Source: Pseudomonas sp. Tri1 (GTDB lineage Bacteria; Pseudomonadota; Gammaproteobacteria; Pseudomonadales; Pseudomonadaceae). Taken from it: a DNA stretch of 64,000 bases. A program made the translations under genes and the position numbers. The notes under the pieces were generated by a model. That model searched no databases, was not told where the DNA came from, and saw nothing but the letters and a program-made list of their open reading frames with translations. Positions 41,297 to 52,140 of this stretch are shown in pieces (the first letter of the stretch is position 1; every line of letters begins with the position of its first letter). The stretch is from the NCBI RefSeq assembly GCF_017968885.1, contig NZ_CP072913.1, positions 2,712,001 to 2,776,000 on the forward strand, given 5' to 3'.

Positions 41297-42298
41297 ATGG
41301 ATGTAACGCTTGACCATGGCCCGCAGACCCGCTCTGCCCGCCCGCTGAAGGTGGCGTTGGTGGGGGAGTGCATGATCGAGATGCGCGGTGAACCGGGCGC
41401 CGCGATCACCCAGACCTTCGGCGGCGATACGCTCAATACGGCGGTGTACCTGGCGCGATCGAGCGGCCGTGACGCAGTGGCCGTGGACTACGTGACAGCC
41501 GTGGGGGGCGATGGGTTCAGCGTGGCCATGCGCCGATCCTGGCGAAACGAGGGAGTCACGGACATCCATGTACGGGTGATCGAAGATGCGCTGCCGGGGC
41601 TGTATTTCATCCAGACCGATCCACACGGCGAGCGACGTTTCCTCTACTGGCGCGGGGAAGCGGCGGCGCGGCGGATGTTCGACGGGCCTGAGGCCGACGC
41701 CATGTTGGCTGCGCTGGCCGAGTACGACTACATCTATCTGAGCGGTATCAGCCTGGCGATCCTCAGCGGCGAAGGCCGTGAGCGCCTGATGCAGGCCTTG
41801 CATCTGGCCAGGCAAGGCGGCACGCGCATCGTCTTCGACAACAACTACCGCCCCCATCTTTGGCCTGATCCTGACGCGGCTCGGCAGGCCTACCGTGAAC
41901 TATTGCGCCTGACCGACCTGGCCTTGGTCACCTGGGAAGATGACGCCATCCTGTTCGGCTACCGCGATACCGATGCCTTGTTCAGTGCTTATGCGCAGAA
42001 GGGAATCGGCGAAGTAGCCCTCAAGCGCGGTGCCGATTCCTGCTTGATCCAATGCCCGGCTGGCCGTTTCGACGTGCCTGCCCAGCACGTTGCCCATGTC
42101 ATCGATACCACCGCCGCTGGCGATTCGTTCAGCGCCGCTTACCTGGCCTGTCGCCTGCAGGGCGGCGATCCGGAGCAGGCCGCTCGCTGGGGCCATTGCC
42201 TGGCTGCCCAGGTTGTCCAGTACCGAGGTGCACTGATTCCCCTAGCGGCCATGCCGAATATGGGAACGCTCTCATTTCCTTCTGTTGCACAGGTTTGA
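41297..42298 (+). CDS. kdgK: 2-keto-3-deoxygluconate kinase
   Basis: 333-residue PfkB-family kinase making KDPG from 2-keto-3-deoxygluconate, the last step before the Entner-Doudoroff aldolase. It has the substrate segment [35 protein letters not shown] typical of Kdg[12 protein letters not shown], and the catalytic Asp in [17 protein letters not shown] at 41297 has AAGGCG upstream; an in-frame TTG at 41291 is less likely. First gene of a sugar-acid run, under the KdgR boxes. Confidence 0.93.
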   Translation: MDVTLDHGPQTRSARPLKVALVGECMIEMRGEPGAAITQTFGGDTLNTAVYLARSSGRDAVAVDYVTAVGGDGFSVAMRRSWRNEGVTDIHVRVIEDALPGLYFIQTDPHGERRFLYWRGEAAARRMFDGPEADAMLAALAEYDYIYLSGISLAILSGEGRERLMQALHLARQGGTRIVFDNNYRPHLWPDPDAARQAYRELLRLTDLALVTWEDDAILFGYRDTDALFSAYAQKGIGEVALKRGADSCLIQCPAGRFDVPAQHVAHVIDTTAAGDSFSAAYLACRLQGGDPEQAARWGHCLAAQVVQYRGALIPLAAMPNMGTLSFPSVAQV

Positions 42299-42302
42299 CC
42301 TT

Positions 42303-43514
42303 ATGAAAATTCTTGAAGCGCGCGTCATCGTTACCTGTCCGGGTCGCAACCTGGTCACCCTGAAGATTGTCACCGATGAGGGCATTTACGGCATTGGCGA
42401 TGCGACGCTCAATGGCCGCGAACTGGCGGTGGTCGCGTACCTGGAAGAACACGTCCTTCCCGCGTTGATCGGCCGCGATGCCCACCGCATCGAGGACATC
42501 TGGCAGTACCTCTATCGCGGCGCGTATTGGCGTCGTGGCCCGGTAACCATGACCGCCATCGCCGCCGTCGATGTCGCACTTTGGGACATCAAGGCCAAGG
42601 CGGCGAACATGCCGCTGTATCAATTGCTCGGTGGCAAGAGCCGTGAGCGGGTGATGGTCTACGGGCACGCCACTGGCAAGGACATCGAAGGCTGCCTGGA
42701 AGAAGTCGCTCGCCATGTCGAGTTGGGCTACAAAGCCGTGCGCGTGCAATGCGGCATACCGGGTATCGCCACCACCTACGGCGTCGCAAAGCGCAGCGGT
42801 GAACGCTATGAGCCGGCCGACAGTGACCTGCCCGCCGAACACGTCTGGGACACTGCCAAATACCTCAACCACGTCCCCAAGCTGTTTGCCGCCGTACGCG
42901 AGCGCTTTGGCGACGACTTGCATATCCTCCATGACGTGCACCATCGCCTGACCCCCATCGAAGCGGGGCGCCTGGGCAAGGCCGTGGAGCCATACAACCT
43001 GTTCTGGCTCGAAGACTGTACGCCGGCCGAAAACCAGCAGAGCTTTCGCCTGATCCGCCAGCACACCACCACACCGTTGGCCGTTGGCGAGGTGTTCAAC
43101 TCCATCCATGACTGCCGCGAGTTGATCCAGGAGCAGTTGATTGACTACATCCGCACGACGCTGGTGCATGCCGGCGGCATCACCCATGTGCGGCGCATTG
43201 CCGATTTTGCCGCGTTGTTCCAGGTGCGTACCGGTTTTCACGGCGCCACCGACTTGTCACCGGTGTGCATGGGCGCGGCCCTGCACTTCGATACCTGGGT
43301 GCCCAATTTCGGCATCCAGGAACACATGCCTCATGAAGAGCGCATCGATGAGGTCTTTCCCCATGCCTATCGCTTCGAGGACGGCCATTTCACGCCCGGC
43401 GATGCGCCGGGGCATGGCGTCGACATTGATGAAGACCTCGCCCGCCAGTACCCCTACAAGCGAGCCAGCCTGCCGGTCAACCGTCTAGAAGACGGCACGC
43501 TCTGGCATTGGTGA
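42303..43514 (+). CDS. manD: D-mannonate dehydratase of the enolase superfamily (ManD/RspA)
   Basis: 403 residues, the usual ManD length. The capping domain [20 protein letters not shown] is followed by a modified TIM barrel. [15 protein letters not shown] is a characteristic ManD loop. Metal-ligand carboxylates are expected in [21 protein letters not shown] and VGEVFNS, with His in [13 protein letters not shown]. It dehydrates D-mannonate to 2-keto-3-deoxygluconate, although low-activity RspA members also take D-gluconate. It starts 4 bp after kdgK and is followed by rspB, the conserved rspAB pairing. The operon also encodes UxuA. Confidence 0.88.
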   Translation: MKILEARVIVTCPGRNLVTLKIVTDEGIYGIGDATLNGRELAVVAYLEEHVLPALIGRDAHRIEDIWQYLYRGAYWRRGPVTMTAIAAVDVALWDIKAKAANMPLYQLLGGKSRERVMVYGHATGKDIEGCLEEVARHVELGYKAVRVQCGIPGIATTYGVAKRSGERYEPADSDLPAEHVWDTAKYLNHVPKLFAAVRERFGDDLHILHDVHHRLTPIEAGRLGKAVEPYNLFWLEDCTPAENQQSFRLIRQHTTTPLAVGEVFNSIHDCRELIQEQLIDYIRTTLVHAGGITHVRRIADFAALFQVRTGFHGATDLSPVCMGAALHFDTWVPNFGIQEHMPHEERIDEVFPHAYRFEDGHFTPGDAPGHGVDIDEDLARQYPYKRASLPVNRLEDGTLWHW

Positions 43515-43568
43515 AGCGTTTCCAACACATCAAGCGGCGGGGCGCACGTCCCCGTCAGGAGTGACCCG

Positions 43569-44600
43569 ATGAAAGCGTTCCAGGTTAGAGCACCCTTCGA
43601 GTTCGGGCTGGCCCAGGTCGACCGACCCCAGGTCGCCTATGGCGAGGTCCAGGTCGATGTGGCTTACGCCGGCATCTGTGGCTCGGACATGCACATCATT
43701 CATGGGCAGAACGCATTTGTGCGTTTCCCCCGAGTCACCGGCCATGAGTTTTCCGGGGTGATCCGGCAAGTCGGCGAAGGCGTCGAACACCTGCAGGTGG
43801 GCGACCGGGTGTGCGTCGATCCGGTGATCAGTTGCGGCACCTGTTATCCCTGCCGCATTGGCCGACCGAATGTCTGCACGCGGCTGCAAGTGATCGGCGT
43901 GCATCGCGACGGTGGTTTCAGTGAGCAGGTCTGTGTCCCTGCGCAGAATGCCCACCGCTTGCCCGACTCAATGTCCCTCAGCCACGGAGCCCTGGTGGAG
44001 CCTTACTCCATTGCCCTGAATGTGCTCGATCGCATGCAGCCCCATCCGGGCGACAGCGTGCTGATCTATGGGGCCGGTGTTATCGGCCTGACCCTGGTAC
44101 AGATGGCCCGGGCGCTAGGGCTGACCGACATCACCGTGACCGATGTCATCGACAGTCGCCTGGAGACGGCCCGGGCGCTGGGTGCGAGCCGGACCCTCAA
44201 CGGTCAGCAAGTCGATGTCGAAAGCACAATGCGGGAACTCACCCAGGGTGAAGGCGTGCCGTTGATTGTCGATGCCGCCTGCATCCCGGCGCTGATGCCG
44301 CAGATGGTGCGCCTGGCCTCGCCGGCCGGACGCATCGGCTTGCTGGGTTTCAATGCCACGCCCAGTGATCTGGTGCAGTTGGAGATGATCAAGAAGGAAC
44401 TGACCCTGGTGGGCTCGCGGCTCAACAACCGCAAGTTCCCCAAGGTGATCGAACTGATCGCCAGCGGCAAGCTGCAGGTCCAGGACCTGATCAGCCATCG
44501 CGTCACTTTCGACGAGATGCCCGGTGCAATCGACCTGATCGAAAAACACCCCGAGCAAACCCGAAAAGTACTGGTGGAGCTGACGAACGCCCAGCACTGA
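43569..44600 (+). CDS. rspB: Zinc-dependent sugar-acid dehydrogenase, RspB type (L-gulonate 5-dehydrogenase candidate)
   Basis: 343-residue medium-chain dehydrogenase. Catalytic zinc site: Cys in GICGSDMHI and His-Glu in VTGHEFSG. Structural zinc: [15 protein letters not shown]. The Rossmann motif [17 protein letters not shown] binds NAD. Proteins encoded next to RspA can oxidise L-gulonate to D-fructuronate, which UxuB and the mannonate dehydratases here would carry to KDG. It follows manD by 54 bp. L-galactonate or L-idonate are alternative substrates. Confidence 0.82.
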   Translation: MKAFQVRAPFEFGLAQVDRPQVAYGEVQVDVAYAGICGSDMHIIHGQNAFVRFPRVTGHEFSGVIRQVGEGVEHLQVGDRVCVDPVISCGTCYPCRIGRPNVCTRLQVIGVHRDGGFSEQVCVPAQNAHRLPDSMSLSHGALVEPYSIALNVLDRMQPHPGDSVLIYGAGVIGLTLVQMARALGLTDITVTDVIDSRLETARALGASRTLNGQQVDVESTMRELTQGEGVPLIVDAACIPALMPQMVRLASPAGRIGLLGFNATPSDLVQLEMIKKELTLVGSRLNNRKFPKVIELIASGKLQVQDLISHRVTFDEMPGAIDLIEKHPEQTRKVLVELTNAQH

Positions 44601-44678
44601 GCCGTCTGTACCACCGATTTCATCGTGCCTGTTATGGGCATCCTCACCGAATAAACACAACAAGCGGGAGGTTCCACC

Positions 44679-45971
44679 ATGTTTGGTCAAGGACGTAGCT
44701 TAATCATCATCATGCTGTTCCTGGCGGGGGTCATCAACTACCTCGACCGCTCGGCGTTGTCTGTGGCAGCCCCTTTTATCCAGAAGGACTACGGTCTGAG
44801 TACGGGTGAAATGGGCATGATCTTCAGCAGTTTTTTCGTCGGCTATGCCGCCTTCAATTTCATCGGTGGCTGGGCCGCTGATCGATACGGCGCCAAGACC
44901 ACGCTGCTGCTGGCCATGGTCTTGTGGTCGTTGTTCAGCGGCCTGACCGTGCTGACGGTGGGCTTCGCCTCGCTGGTGCTCATCCGGATTCTGTTCGGCA
45001 TGGGTGAAGGACCGTTGAGCGTCACCACCAGTAAGATGGTGAACAACTGGTACACCCCCAAGCGCAGGGCGCGGGCGATTGGCACGTCGATGTCCGGCAC
45101 ACCGTTGGGTGGGGCAATTTCCGGTCCTGTGGTGGGTTTTATCGCCGTCACCTACGGCTGGAAAATGTCGTTCATTATCATCATGGTGATCGGCCTGGTC
45201 TGGGCGGCGGTGTGGTTCAAGTTCGTCAAGGAAAGGCCAGAAGGCGAGGGCGCCGAGGAGATTCTTCGGGCCGAGGGGCAAAGCGAGCTGGCGGCACAAC
45301 CGGTGTTCCCGCTGCGGTACTACCTCAAGCAACCGACGGTGCTGTTCACATCCTTGGCGTTCTTTTCCTATAACTACACGTTGTTTTTCTTCCTGACCTG
45401 GTTCCCCAGCTACCTGACCATGGCCCACGGGCTGAACGTCAAGGACATGAGTATCGCCACGGTCATTCCCTGGGTTTTGGGTTTCCTCGGCCTGGCCTTG
45501 GGCGGTTTCATTTCCGACTTCGTGTTCAAGAAAACCGGAAAGATGATGTTCTCGCGCAAAGTGGTGCTGGTGACGTGCCTGTTGGCCTGCGCCGCCTGTA
45601 TCGCTTGTGCCGGGATGGTCAAGACCCTGTATCCGGCGGTCATCCTCGTCGCTTTGGCGGTGTTCTTCCTTTACCTCACCGGCGCCATTTACTGGGCGAT
45701 CATCCAGGACACCGTACCGGCGGCGCGAGTGGGTGGCGTCAGTGGCTTCATGCACTTTCTGGCGAACACCTCGGGCATTGTCGGCCCGACCTTGACCGGC
45801 TTCCTGGTGCAGTTCACCGGTTCGTTCACCAGTGCGTTCCTGCTGGCGGGGTTGTTGACTGTGATCGGTGCCCTATGTGTGGCGCGCTATGTAAAACCCC
45901 TGGCGCTGGCCAATACCGGTGACTCGCCTGCACAAGGCTCACAACCGGTTTCGGCCCTGAGCCATCCCTGA
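44679..45971 (+). CDS. MFS hexuronate/aldonate importer (ACS family, ExuT/GudP type)
   Basis: 430-residue twelve-helix transporter of the anion:cation symporter family. It begins LAGVINYLDRSALSVAAPFI, a hallmark of hexuronate/glucarate/galactonate carriers, and continues GGWAADRYGAKTT (MFS motif A) and TSMSGTPLGGAISGPVVGF. Position between rspB and uxuB makes it the importer for this locus. GGGAGG precedes the ATG. Which sugar acid it carries cannot be settled from sequence. Confidence 0.88.
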   Translation: MFGQGRSLIIIMLFLAGVINYLDRSALSVAAPFIQKDYGLSTGEMGMIFSSFFVGYAAFNFIGGWAADRYGAKTTLLLAMVLWSLFSGLTVLTVGFASLVLIRILFGMGEGPLSVTTSKMVNNWYTPKRRARAIGTSMSGTPLGGAISGPVVGFIAVTYGWKMSFIIIMVIGLVWAAVWFKFVKERPEGEGAEEILRAEGQSELAAQPVFPLRYYLKQPTVLFTSLAFFSYNYTLFFFLTWFPSYLTMAHGLNVKDMSIATVIPWVLGFLGLALGGFISDFVFKKTGKMMFSRKVVLVTCLLACAACIACAGMVKTLYPAVILVALAVFFLYLTGAIYWAIIQDTVPAARVGGVSGFMHFLANTSGIVGPTLTGFLVQFTGSFTSAFLLAGLLTVIGALCVARYVKPLALANTGDSPAQGSQPVSALSHP

Positions 45972-45988
45972 ACAGAAGGAGTGTATTG

Positions 45989-47443
45989 ATGCCTGTTGTG
46001 AAGCGAGTGCCCTCCACCGGCGCTGCAGCGCAGATCGGTATCGTCCATTTGGGCTTGGGCGCGTTCCATCGCGCCCACCAGGCGGTCTACCTGCAGCGCC
46101 ATCTCAATCGTCATGGTGAAAGTGACTGGGGGCTGTGCAGCGCCAACCTGCGCTCCAATCGCACCTTGGTCGATCAATTGCGCGAGCAGGATGGTCGCTA
46201 CCATGTGGCCGAGTACCGCGACCGCGAGCAGGTAACGTTGCGCGAGATCGCGGTCTTGCGTCAGGCCTTGTATGTGGGCGAGGGCGGCCACGACCTGGAA
46301 CTGCTGTTGCAGCGCATGGCTGCGCCGCAGACGAAGATCGTCACCCTCACCGTCACCGAAAAAGGCTATTGCCTGAGCCCGTCCTCGGGGCAACTGCGCA
46401 GCGAAGATCCGCTGATTGCCCATGACATCGCTCATCCACAAGCGCCGCGCTCGGCCCCCGGTATTGTCCTTGAGGCCCTGCGCCGTCGCCGCGCCGCCGG
46501 CATCCCGGCATTCACCGTGTTGTGCTGTGACAACATGCCCGATAACGGTCAACGCACCCGCCAGGCGGTCAGCGCGTTGGCGGCGAGGCAGGATGAGGCG
46601 CTGGCGCAGTGGGTCGACCAACAGGTGGCGTTTCCCAGCTGCATGGTCGACCGCATTGTGCCCGCGATGGACGGCGAGTCCTTTCGGCGGCTGGAGCAGA
46701 TGGATTGTCACGATGCGGCGGCAGTGGTCTGTGAAAGCTTCAGCCAGTGGGTGATCGAGGATCACTTTCCCCTCGGTCGCCCGGATTGGGAAGTCGAGGG
46801 CGTACAAATGGTGGAGGACGTGCGCCCGTTCGAGACGATGAAACTGCGCATGCTCAATGGCAGTCACTCGTTGCTGGCCTATGTGGGGTTGCTGGCTGGC
46901 CATGAGTCGGTGTTCGACGCCGTCAGTGACGCGAATCTGGCACGGCTCTTCGAGCGTTACATGGCTGAGGAAGCGGCGCCCACCCTGGACATGCCGGCGG
47001 GCATCGATCTTTCGCTGTATGCCCGCGATCTGAAGGCGCGCTTTGCCAATGACAGCCTGCAACATCGCCTGCGCCAGATCGCCATGGACGGTTCGCAGAA
47101 ACTGCCGCAACGCTGGTTGCTCGGTGCCCGGCACTTGCTCGATCAAGGGCGAGGTATCGACTGTACCGCGCTGGGCATCGCGGCATGGATTCACTACTGC
47201 ACGCAACCGTTGCCGGGTCATCCGATGCACGTGGTTGACGACCCTTTGAGTGCGACTTTTGCCGATCTGGCGGGGCGCTTCGACGGCGCATCGTTGGTGG
47301 AGGCCTTTCTCGATTTGGACGAAGTCTTCCCGGCCGCGTTGTCGGAGCGTCCGGCGTTTCGTGAGGCTGTGCAACGTGCTTATGGCGCCCTGATTCGCGA
47401 CGGTATCGGCAGCTTTTTGCAGACCTTTGCCGCACCCAACTAA
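45989..47443 (+). CDS. uxuB: D-mannonate oxidoreductase (fructuronate reductase)
   Basis: 484-residue long-chain polyol dehydrogenase family member reducing D-fructuronate to D-mannonate with NADH. It opens [19 protein letters not shown], the family nucleotide-binding motif; [13 protein letters not shown] and [12 protein letters not shown] follow, then [20 protein letters not shown] with the catalytic Lys/Asn/His cluster. AGAAGGAG precedes ATG 45989. UxaB (tagaturonate reductase) is related; no separate UxaB lies in the window, so this enzyme might serve both routes. Confidence 0.9.
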   Translation: MPVVKRVPSTGAAAQIGIVHLGLGAFHRAHQAVYLQRHLNRHGESDWGLCSANLRSNRTLVDQLREQDGRYHVAEYRDREQVTLREIAVLRQALYVGEGGHDLELLLQRMAAPQTKIVTLTVTEKGYCLSPSSGQLRSEDPLIAHDIAHPQAPRSAPGIVLEALRRRRAAGIPAFTVLCCDNMPDNGQRTRQAVSALAARQDEALAQWVDQQVAFPSCMVDRIVPAMDGESFRRLEQMDCHDAAAVVCESFSQWVIEDHFPLGRPDWEVEGVQMVEDVRPFETMKLRMLNGSHSLLAYVGLLAGHESVFDAVSDANLARLFERYMAEEAAPTLDMPAGIDLSLYARDLKARFANDSLQHRLRQIAMDGSQKLPQRWLLGARHLLDQGRGIDCTALGIAAWIHYCTQPLPGHPMHVVDDPLSATFADLAGRFDGASLVEAFLDLDEVFPAALSERPAFREAVQRAYGALIRDGIGSFLQTFAAPN

Positions 47444-47459
47444 CAAAAAGGAGAACAAC

Positions 47460-48635
47460 ATGGAACAGACATGGCGTTGGTTTGGCCCCAAAGACCCGAT
47501 CTCCCTGGCGGACGTTCGCCAAACCGGTGCGACCGGTATCGTCACCGCGTTGCATGAAATCCCCAACGGCCAGGTGTGGCCGGTGGACGCCATCGCGGCG
47601 CGTAAAGCGATGATCGAAGCGGCTGGTTTGAGCTGGTCGGTGGTGGAAAGCATTCCGGTGCACGAGGACATCAAGCGTGGCTGCGGGCGGCGTGACGAGT
47701 ACATCGCCAACTACCAGCAAAGTGTGCGCAACCTGGCGAGCTGCGGCATCGATATCGTGTGCTACAACTTCATGCCGGTATTGGACTGGACGCGTACTGA
47801 CCTGACCTATGCGCTGGCGGATGGTGGCTGGGCGCTGCGTTTCGATCAAACCGCATTTGCTGCCTTTGACTTGTTCATCCTCCAGCGTCCGGGGGCGCAG
47901 GCTGAATACAGCGCCGAGGACATCCAGCAGGCCAAGGCCTACTTCGAGCAACTGACGCCGGCCCAGAGCGAGACCTTGGTCAACACCTTGATCGCCGGCC
48001 TGCCCGGTGCCGAGGAGCACTACAGCCTGGAAAACTTCCGGGCCTTGCTGCGCACCTACGCCGATATCGACGAGGCCAAGTTGCGTGAACACCTGGGGTA
48101 TTTCTTGCGCGCGGTGATCCCGGTGGCAGAGGAAGTGGGTGTGCGCATGGCGATCCACCCGGACGATCCACCCCGGGCGCTGCTCGGCCTGCCACGCATT
48201 CTGTCCACCGCCGAAGACGCCCAATGGTTGCTGGACGCCGCCCCGAGCCCGGCCAATGGCCTGACGTTCTGCACCGGCTCCTATGGCGTGCGCGAAGACA
48301 ACGACCTGGTGGCGATGGCCAAGCAGTTTGCGCCGTTCATCTACTTCACCCACCTGCGCTCAACCCGCCGGGAAGCGGATCCGCGCAGCTTCCACGAAGC
48401 CCATCACCTGGATGGCGACGTCGACATGGTCGGGGTCATCAGTGCCTTGGTGGCCGAAGAGCGCAGGCGTGAGCGCGAAGGCGGCCCGCGCTTGCCGCTG
48501 CGTCCGGATCATGGGCATCAATTGCTCGACGATCAGCACCGCAAAAGCAACCCCGGCTACTCGCTGATCGGTCGCCTCAAGGGCCTGGCGGAAATCCGCG
48601 GTGTGGAATTGGCCGTGCGGCAACAGCTGAGCTAG
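47460..48635 (+). CDS. uxuA: Mannonate dehydratase UxuA
   Basis: 391-residue manganese-dependent TIM-barrel dehydratase converting D-mannonate to 2-keto-3-deoxygluconate. The N-terminus [20 protein letters not shown] and [14 protein letters not shown], plus [27 protein letters not shown] and [10 protein letters not shown], are diagnostic. Length is close to E. coli UxuA (394). AAGGAG precedes the ATG. It duplicates the reaction of the unrelated ManD at 42303; last gene of the run, closed by a REP element. Confidence 0.95.
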   Translation: MEQTWRWFGPKDPISLADVRQTGATGIVTALHEIPNGQVWPVDAIAARKAMIEAAGLSWSVVESIPVHEDIKRGCGRRDEYIANYQQSVRNLASCGIDIVCYNFMPVLDWTRTDLTYALADGGWALRFDQTAFAAFDLFILQRPGAQAEYSAEDIQQAKAYFEQLTPAQSETLVNTLIAGLPGAEEHYSLENFRALLRTYADIDEAKLREHLGYFLRAVIPVAEEVGVRMAIHPDDPPRALLGLPRILSTAEDAQWLLDAAPSPANGLTFCTGSYGVREDNDLVAMAKQFAPFIYFTHLRSTRREADPRSFHEAHHLDGDVDMVGVISALVAEERRREREGGPRLPLRPDHGHQLLDDQHRKSNPGYSLIGRLKGLAEIRGVELAVRQQLS

Positions 48636-48681
48636 CCAGGACACACGGCCCCTGTGGGAGATTCATGTTCACCCCAAATCC

Positions 48682-48776
48682 CCTGTGGGAGCGAGCTTGC
48701 TCGCGATAGCGGCGGTTCGGTTTGCAGGGATGTTGACTTTGCCGCCTCCATCGCGAGCAACGCCCTCGCCACAGGC
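48682..48776. repeat. REP doublet (REPIN) of the Pseudomonas type
   Basis: CTGTGGGAGCGAGCTTGCTC is followed by a second, inverted and degraded copy ending in GCCCTCGCCACAG. This is the abundant P. fluorescens-group REP family, arranged head-to-head as a REPIN. It lies between the convergent ends of uxuA and the GntR gene. A partial copy of the 5' end is repeated just before it, near 48650. Confidence 0.85.
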
Positions 48777-48791
48777 TCATAAACTGCAGGG

Positions 48792-49568
48792 CTAGTCGCT
48801 CAGTTCTTCCGGCCCCAGCGCTTGCAGCCAACGGTTCTCCGAGCGGCTCAAGTGCTGGCGCATGGAGGTCTGAGCACCGAGCACATCTTTGCTGGCGACG
48901 GCGCGCAGGATCGCCTCATGCTCGATGACGGCGGCTTCCCAGGTCAATGCGTTCTCGGAATGCTTGCTCAGGTGCGCCGAAATAGGGTTGTGTCGTTCAT
49001 CAAACAGCGCGGTGATGATCCGGACCAGGGCAGAGTTACCGCTCATTTTGGCCAGGCGCTGATGAAACCTGCGGTCGTCCTCCAGAGGGGGCTGGCCGTT
49101 GGCGATGCTGGCGCGCATGGCGTCGATACATTCCTGCAGATAGCGGTAGTCGCTTTTTTTGCCATGCAAACAGGCCAGGATCACCGACTCACCTTCGATC
49201 AGGGCGCGCGCCTGCATCAGTTCCGAGGGGCTTTCGCCCAAGGTTTCGCTCTGGTTTTTCCCGTCCATGGGTCGGGTGCGCACGTACACGCCCGAGCCCA
49301 TCTTGATTTCAATTTCGCCCTCGATTTCCAGGGCGATGAGCGCCTCGCGCAGCGAAGGCCGGGAAACCCCCAGCAGTTGGGTCAAATCGCGCTCGGGAGG
49401 AAGCCTGGAGCCTGCCTTGAAGTCCCCTTGGACGATGTAGTTTCGCAGTTGGTCAGCGATTTTCTGGTACGGCTTTCGCTCGGCGGCGTTGATCGGTGAG
49501 ACCATGGCAACGGTGTCCATCGGATAGTCTGCGAAGGCTACCATAGGCGCTTGATGCTGTTCATTCAT
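48792..49568 (-). CDS. GntR/FadR-subfamily regulator (UxuR/ExuR-like)
   Basis: 258 residues. The winged HTH (KPYQKIADQLRNYIVQGDFK, then LPPERDLTQLLGVSRPSLRE) is followed by an all-helical FCD domain with metal-binding Asp/His positions (FHQRLAKMSGNSALVRI; EHEAILRAV). The FadR-type FCD group includes UxuR and ExuR, which respond to hexuronates. It follows uxaA by 21 bp. ATG at 49568 is chosen; TTG at 49589 is possible. Its likely operators are the two TTGG-N5-CCAA sites upstream of the operon. Confidence 0.87.
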   Translation of the reverse strand: MNEQHQAPMVAFADYPMDTVAMVSPINAAERKPYQKIADQLRNYIVQGDFKAGSRLPPERDLTQLLGVSRPSLREALIALEIEGEIEIKMGSGVYVRTRPMDGKNQSETLGESPSELMQARALIEGESVILACLHGKKSDYRYLQECIDAMRASIANGQPPLEDDRRFHQRLAKMSGNSALVRIITALFDERHNPISAHLSKHSENALTWEAAVIEHEAILRAVASKDVLGAQTSMRQHLSRSENRWLQALGPEELSD

Positions 49569-49589
49569 GTGGGAGCGATGGTGCGGCAA

Positions 49590-51116
49590 TCACATCACCG
49601 CGCCAATCTGCCAAGGCACAAACTCATTGTCGCCCAAGCCATTTTCCTCACTGCAGGTGCGGCGTCCGGAAGCGGTATCGAGCATCAATTGGAACAACCG
49701 TTCACCGGCCTCGGCCACCGACTCCAGGCCATCGACAATGCCTCCGGCGTTGAAATCCATGTCCAGCTCCATGCGTTGGAACAGGCGGGTGTTGGTGGCG
49801 ATTTTCAAGGATGGTGTGGGCTTGCACCCGTAGGTCGAACCGCGGCCCGTGGTGAAGCAGATTAGGTTCGCGCCTCCCGCCACCTGGCCGGTCGCAGACA
49901 CCGGGTCGTAGCCGGGCGTGTCCATGAACACCAGGCCTCGGGCATCCACCGTTTCAGCGTATTGGTAGACACCCATCAACCCACTGGCGCCTGCTTTCGC
50001 CACCGCACCGAGGGATTTCTCCAGGATGGTGGTGATGCCGCCGGCCTTGTTGCCAGGCGAGGGGTTGTTGTTCATGTCACCGTCGTTGTGGCGCACGTAG
50101 GCTTCCCACCAATGGATCCGCTGCATCAATTTTGCCGAGATGTCAGCGGATGCCGCGCGGGCCGTCAGCAGGTGTTCGGCGCCATAAATTTCCGGTGTTT
50201 CCGAAAGAATGGCGGTGCCGCCATTTCGCACCAGCAGGTCTACAGCGGCGCCGAGTGCTGGATTGGCGCTGATGCCTGAATAACCATCCGAACCGCCACA
50301 TTGCAAGCCGACACTCAGGTGGCTGGCCGCAACGACGGTGCGCTGGAGGTCGTTGATGATTGGCAGCATCTGTTCGATATGGGCGATGCCCCGTTGCACG
50401 GTTTCACGAGTACCGCCGGCGTCCTGGATGATCAGGCTGGCCTTGAGCGGCGCTGGGCGATCGCCGAGCTCTTCCATCAGCGGGACGAGCTGGTTGACTT
50501 CGCAACCCAGGCCGATCAACACGATTCCGGCGAAATTGGGATGATCGGCATACCCGCGTAAGGTGCGTTTGAGAATATCGATGCCTTCGCCTTTGGCCCC
50601 CATGCCGCAGCCACTGCCGTGGGTAATCGCCACGACGCCATCAACGTTGGGGAAGTCTTTCAGGCGCTCGGCAGAGAAGGCGTTGGCGATGTGTTTGCAC
50701 ACGGTTGCCGAGCAGTTGACGCTGGAAATAACCCCGATGTAGTTGCGGGTACCAACGCGCCCATCATCGCGCACGAAACCCTCGAACGTCGCCGGCTCAC
50801 CGCTGAGCACGGTAGGTATATAAACGTTCTGCACGCTCTGTTCGGCACTGGTCGTGGGCATGTCCAGGTTGTGCACGTGGACATGATCGCCGGGCTCGAT
50901 GCCCTGGGTCGCCTGGCCGATGGTCTGGCCATATTTGAGCACCCGTTGGCCAGCCAGCACCCTGCGCAGGGCGATCTTGTGCCCGGACGGAATCGGCTGT
51001 CGGGCGACCAGCGCGATGCCGTCGGCGTTCAACTGTTGGCCCGTGGCAATATCGCCACGGGCCACAGCGACATCGTCACCAGGGGTCAACACAAGCAGAG
51101 AAGACGGCAGGTTCAT
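49590..51116 (-). CDS. uxaA: Altronate dehydratase (altronate hydrolase)
   Basis: 508-residue iron-dependent dehydratase turning D-altronate into 2-keto-3-deoxygluconate. It has an N-terminal SAF domain (residues 1-95) with VHVHNLDMP, then the UxaA/GarD core: GRVGTRNYIGVISSVNCSAT, THGSGCGMG, LIGLGCEVNQ, GLQCGGSDGYSG and NNNPSPGNKAGGITTI. GGAGG precedes ATG 51116. It lies 13 bp after the dehydrogenase gene and is followed by the GntR gene. It could also be a galactarate-type member, but the neighbours favour altronate. Confidence 0.92.
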   Translation of the reverse strand: MNLPSSLLVLTPGDDVAVARGDIATGQQLNADGIALVARQPIPSGHKIALRRVLAGQRVLKYGQTIGQATQGIEPGDHVHVHNLDMPTTSAEQSVQNVYIPTVLSGEPATFEGFVRDDGRVGTRNYIGVISSVNCSATVCKHIANAFSAERLKDFPNVDGVVAITHGSGCGMGAKGEGIDILKRTLRGYADHPNFAGIVLIGLGCEVNQLVPLMEELGDRPAPLKASLIIQDAGGTRETVQRGIAHIEQMLPIINDLQRTVVAASHLSVGLQCGGSDGYSGISANPALGAAVDLLVRNGGTAILSETPEIYGAEHLLTARAASADISAKLMQRIHWWEAYVRHNDGDMNNNPSPGNKAGGITTILEKSLGAVAKAGASGLMGVYQYAETVDARGLVFMDTPGYDPVSATGQVAGGANLICFTTGRGSTYGCKPTPSLKIATNTRLFQRMELDMDFNAGGIVDGLESVAEAGERLFQLMLDTASGRRTCSEENGLGDNEFVPWQIGAVM

Positions 51117-51129
51117 GGTACGTCCTCCT

Positions 51130-52140
51130 CTAGCACTCGATGATTGCTTTGACGACACCCTGCTTGGGGTCGAGCAAGGTGCTGAACGAATGGGCGACGT
51201 CGCTGAGTGTCAGTCGATGGGTGTTCAGGGCGGCGTCCGGGATCAATCCGTTGCGCAAGCATTCTTCCACGTGGCGGAAGTCTTCCTGGGTGGCGTTGCG
51301 GCTCCCCATCAACGTGGCTTCACGCTTGTGAAATTCGGGGTCGGAGAAGGTGATGGAGTCCCGCACCACTGAAATCATCACATAGGTGCCGCCGTGGGCG
51401 ATGAACTCGAACCCGCGCTCCATGGCCCGGGCATTACCGGTGGCATCGAACACCACGTCGAAAAAATCACCCTCAGTCAGTTCCGCCAGGGCCTGCTTGT
51501 CGCCTTCGCCGATTTGCACGGCGGCATGGATATTGAGATGTTGCCGACAGAACGACAGACGATCCTCACGGGTATCCAGGACAGTGACCTGCGCCCCGCG
51601 CAGGCTGGCGAAGATCGCCGCCGCCATGCCGATCGGCCCGGTGCCGACCACCAGCGCGCGTTTACCCGCCTGGACATTTGAGCGCCGTACAGCATGAGCG
51701 CCGATGGACAGGAATTCGATCATCGCCGCCTGATCAAGGGAAACCCCCACGGCCTTGTGCACGAATTGGTGGGGAACGCTCAGGTACTCAGTGAAAGCCC
51801 CGTCGCAATGCACACCCAGCACTTGAATGCGGGTGCAGCAGTTGGTCTTGCCCTGGCGGCAGGCGATGCAGGTTCCGCAGGAAAGGTAGGGCATCACGTA
51901 GACAACATCACCGATGGCGAGGTCGCTGGCGCTGTCCGTCTCTTCTACCAGTCCGGAAAACTCGTGGCCCATGACACGCGGATATTCGAGGTAGGGCTGG
52001 TTGCCGGTGAAGATATGCAGGTCAGTGCCGCAGACCCCGACGCGCTTGACCCGGATGAGGATCTCTCCTGGTTTCCTGAGCGGTTTTTCGCGCTCGATGG
52101 CGGTTAACGAGCCAGGTTCGTTACAGATGACGGTCAACAT
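51130..52140 (-). CDS. Zinc-dependent alcohol dehydrogenase, L-galactonate-5-dehydrogenase type
   Basis: 336 residues. Catalytic zinc in VCGTDLHI and VMGHEFSG; structural zinc in CGTCIACRQGKTNCC; Rossmann motif VVGTGPIGMAAAI. It belongs to the same broad RspB/LgoD group as the protein at 43569 but is only moderately similar. Co-transcribed with altronate dehydratase, so oxidation of L-galactonate to D-tagaturonate is the natural guess. The frame is open for 45 more codons upstream, but AAGGAG supports ATG at 52140. First gene of the operon. Confidence 0.85.
   Translation of the reverse strand: MLTVICNEPGSLTAIEREKPLRKPGEILIRVKRVGVCGTDLHIFTGNQPYLEYPRVMGHEFSGLVEETDSASDLAIGDVVYVMPYLSCGTCIACRQGKTNCCTRIQVLGVHCDGAFTEYLSVPHQFVHKAVGVSLDQAAMIEFLSIGAHAVRRSNVQAGKRALVVGTGPIGMAAAIFASLRGAQVTVLDTREDRLSFCRQHLNIHAAVQIGEGDKQALAELTEGDFFDVVFDATGNARAMERGFEFIAHGGTYVMISVVRDSITFSDPEFHKREATLMGSRNATQEDFRHVEECLRNGLIPDAALNTHRLTLSDVAHSFSTLLDPKQGVVKAIIEC

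Noticed and set aside
45887..47710. 607-codon minus-strand frame opposite uxuB
   Set aside because: Shadow of uxuB; low-complexity His/Gln/Arg-rich translation and no family character.
48682..48776. CRISPR-like repeat
   Set aside because: Only two inverted copies of the common Pseudomonas REP unit; no spacer periodicity and no cas genes.
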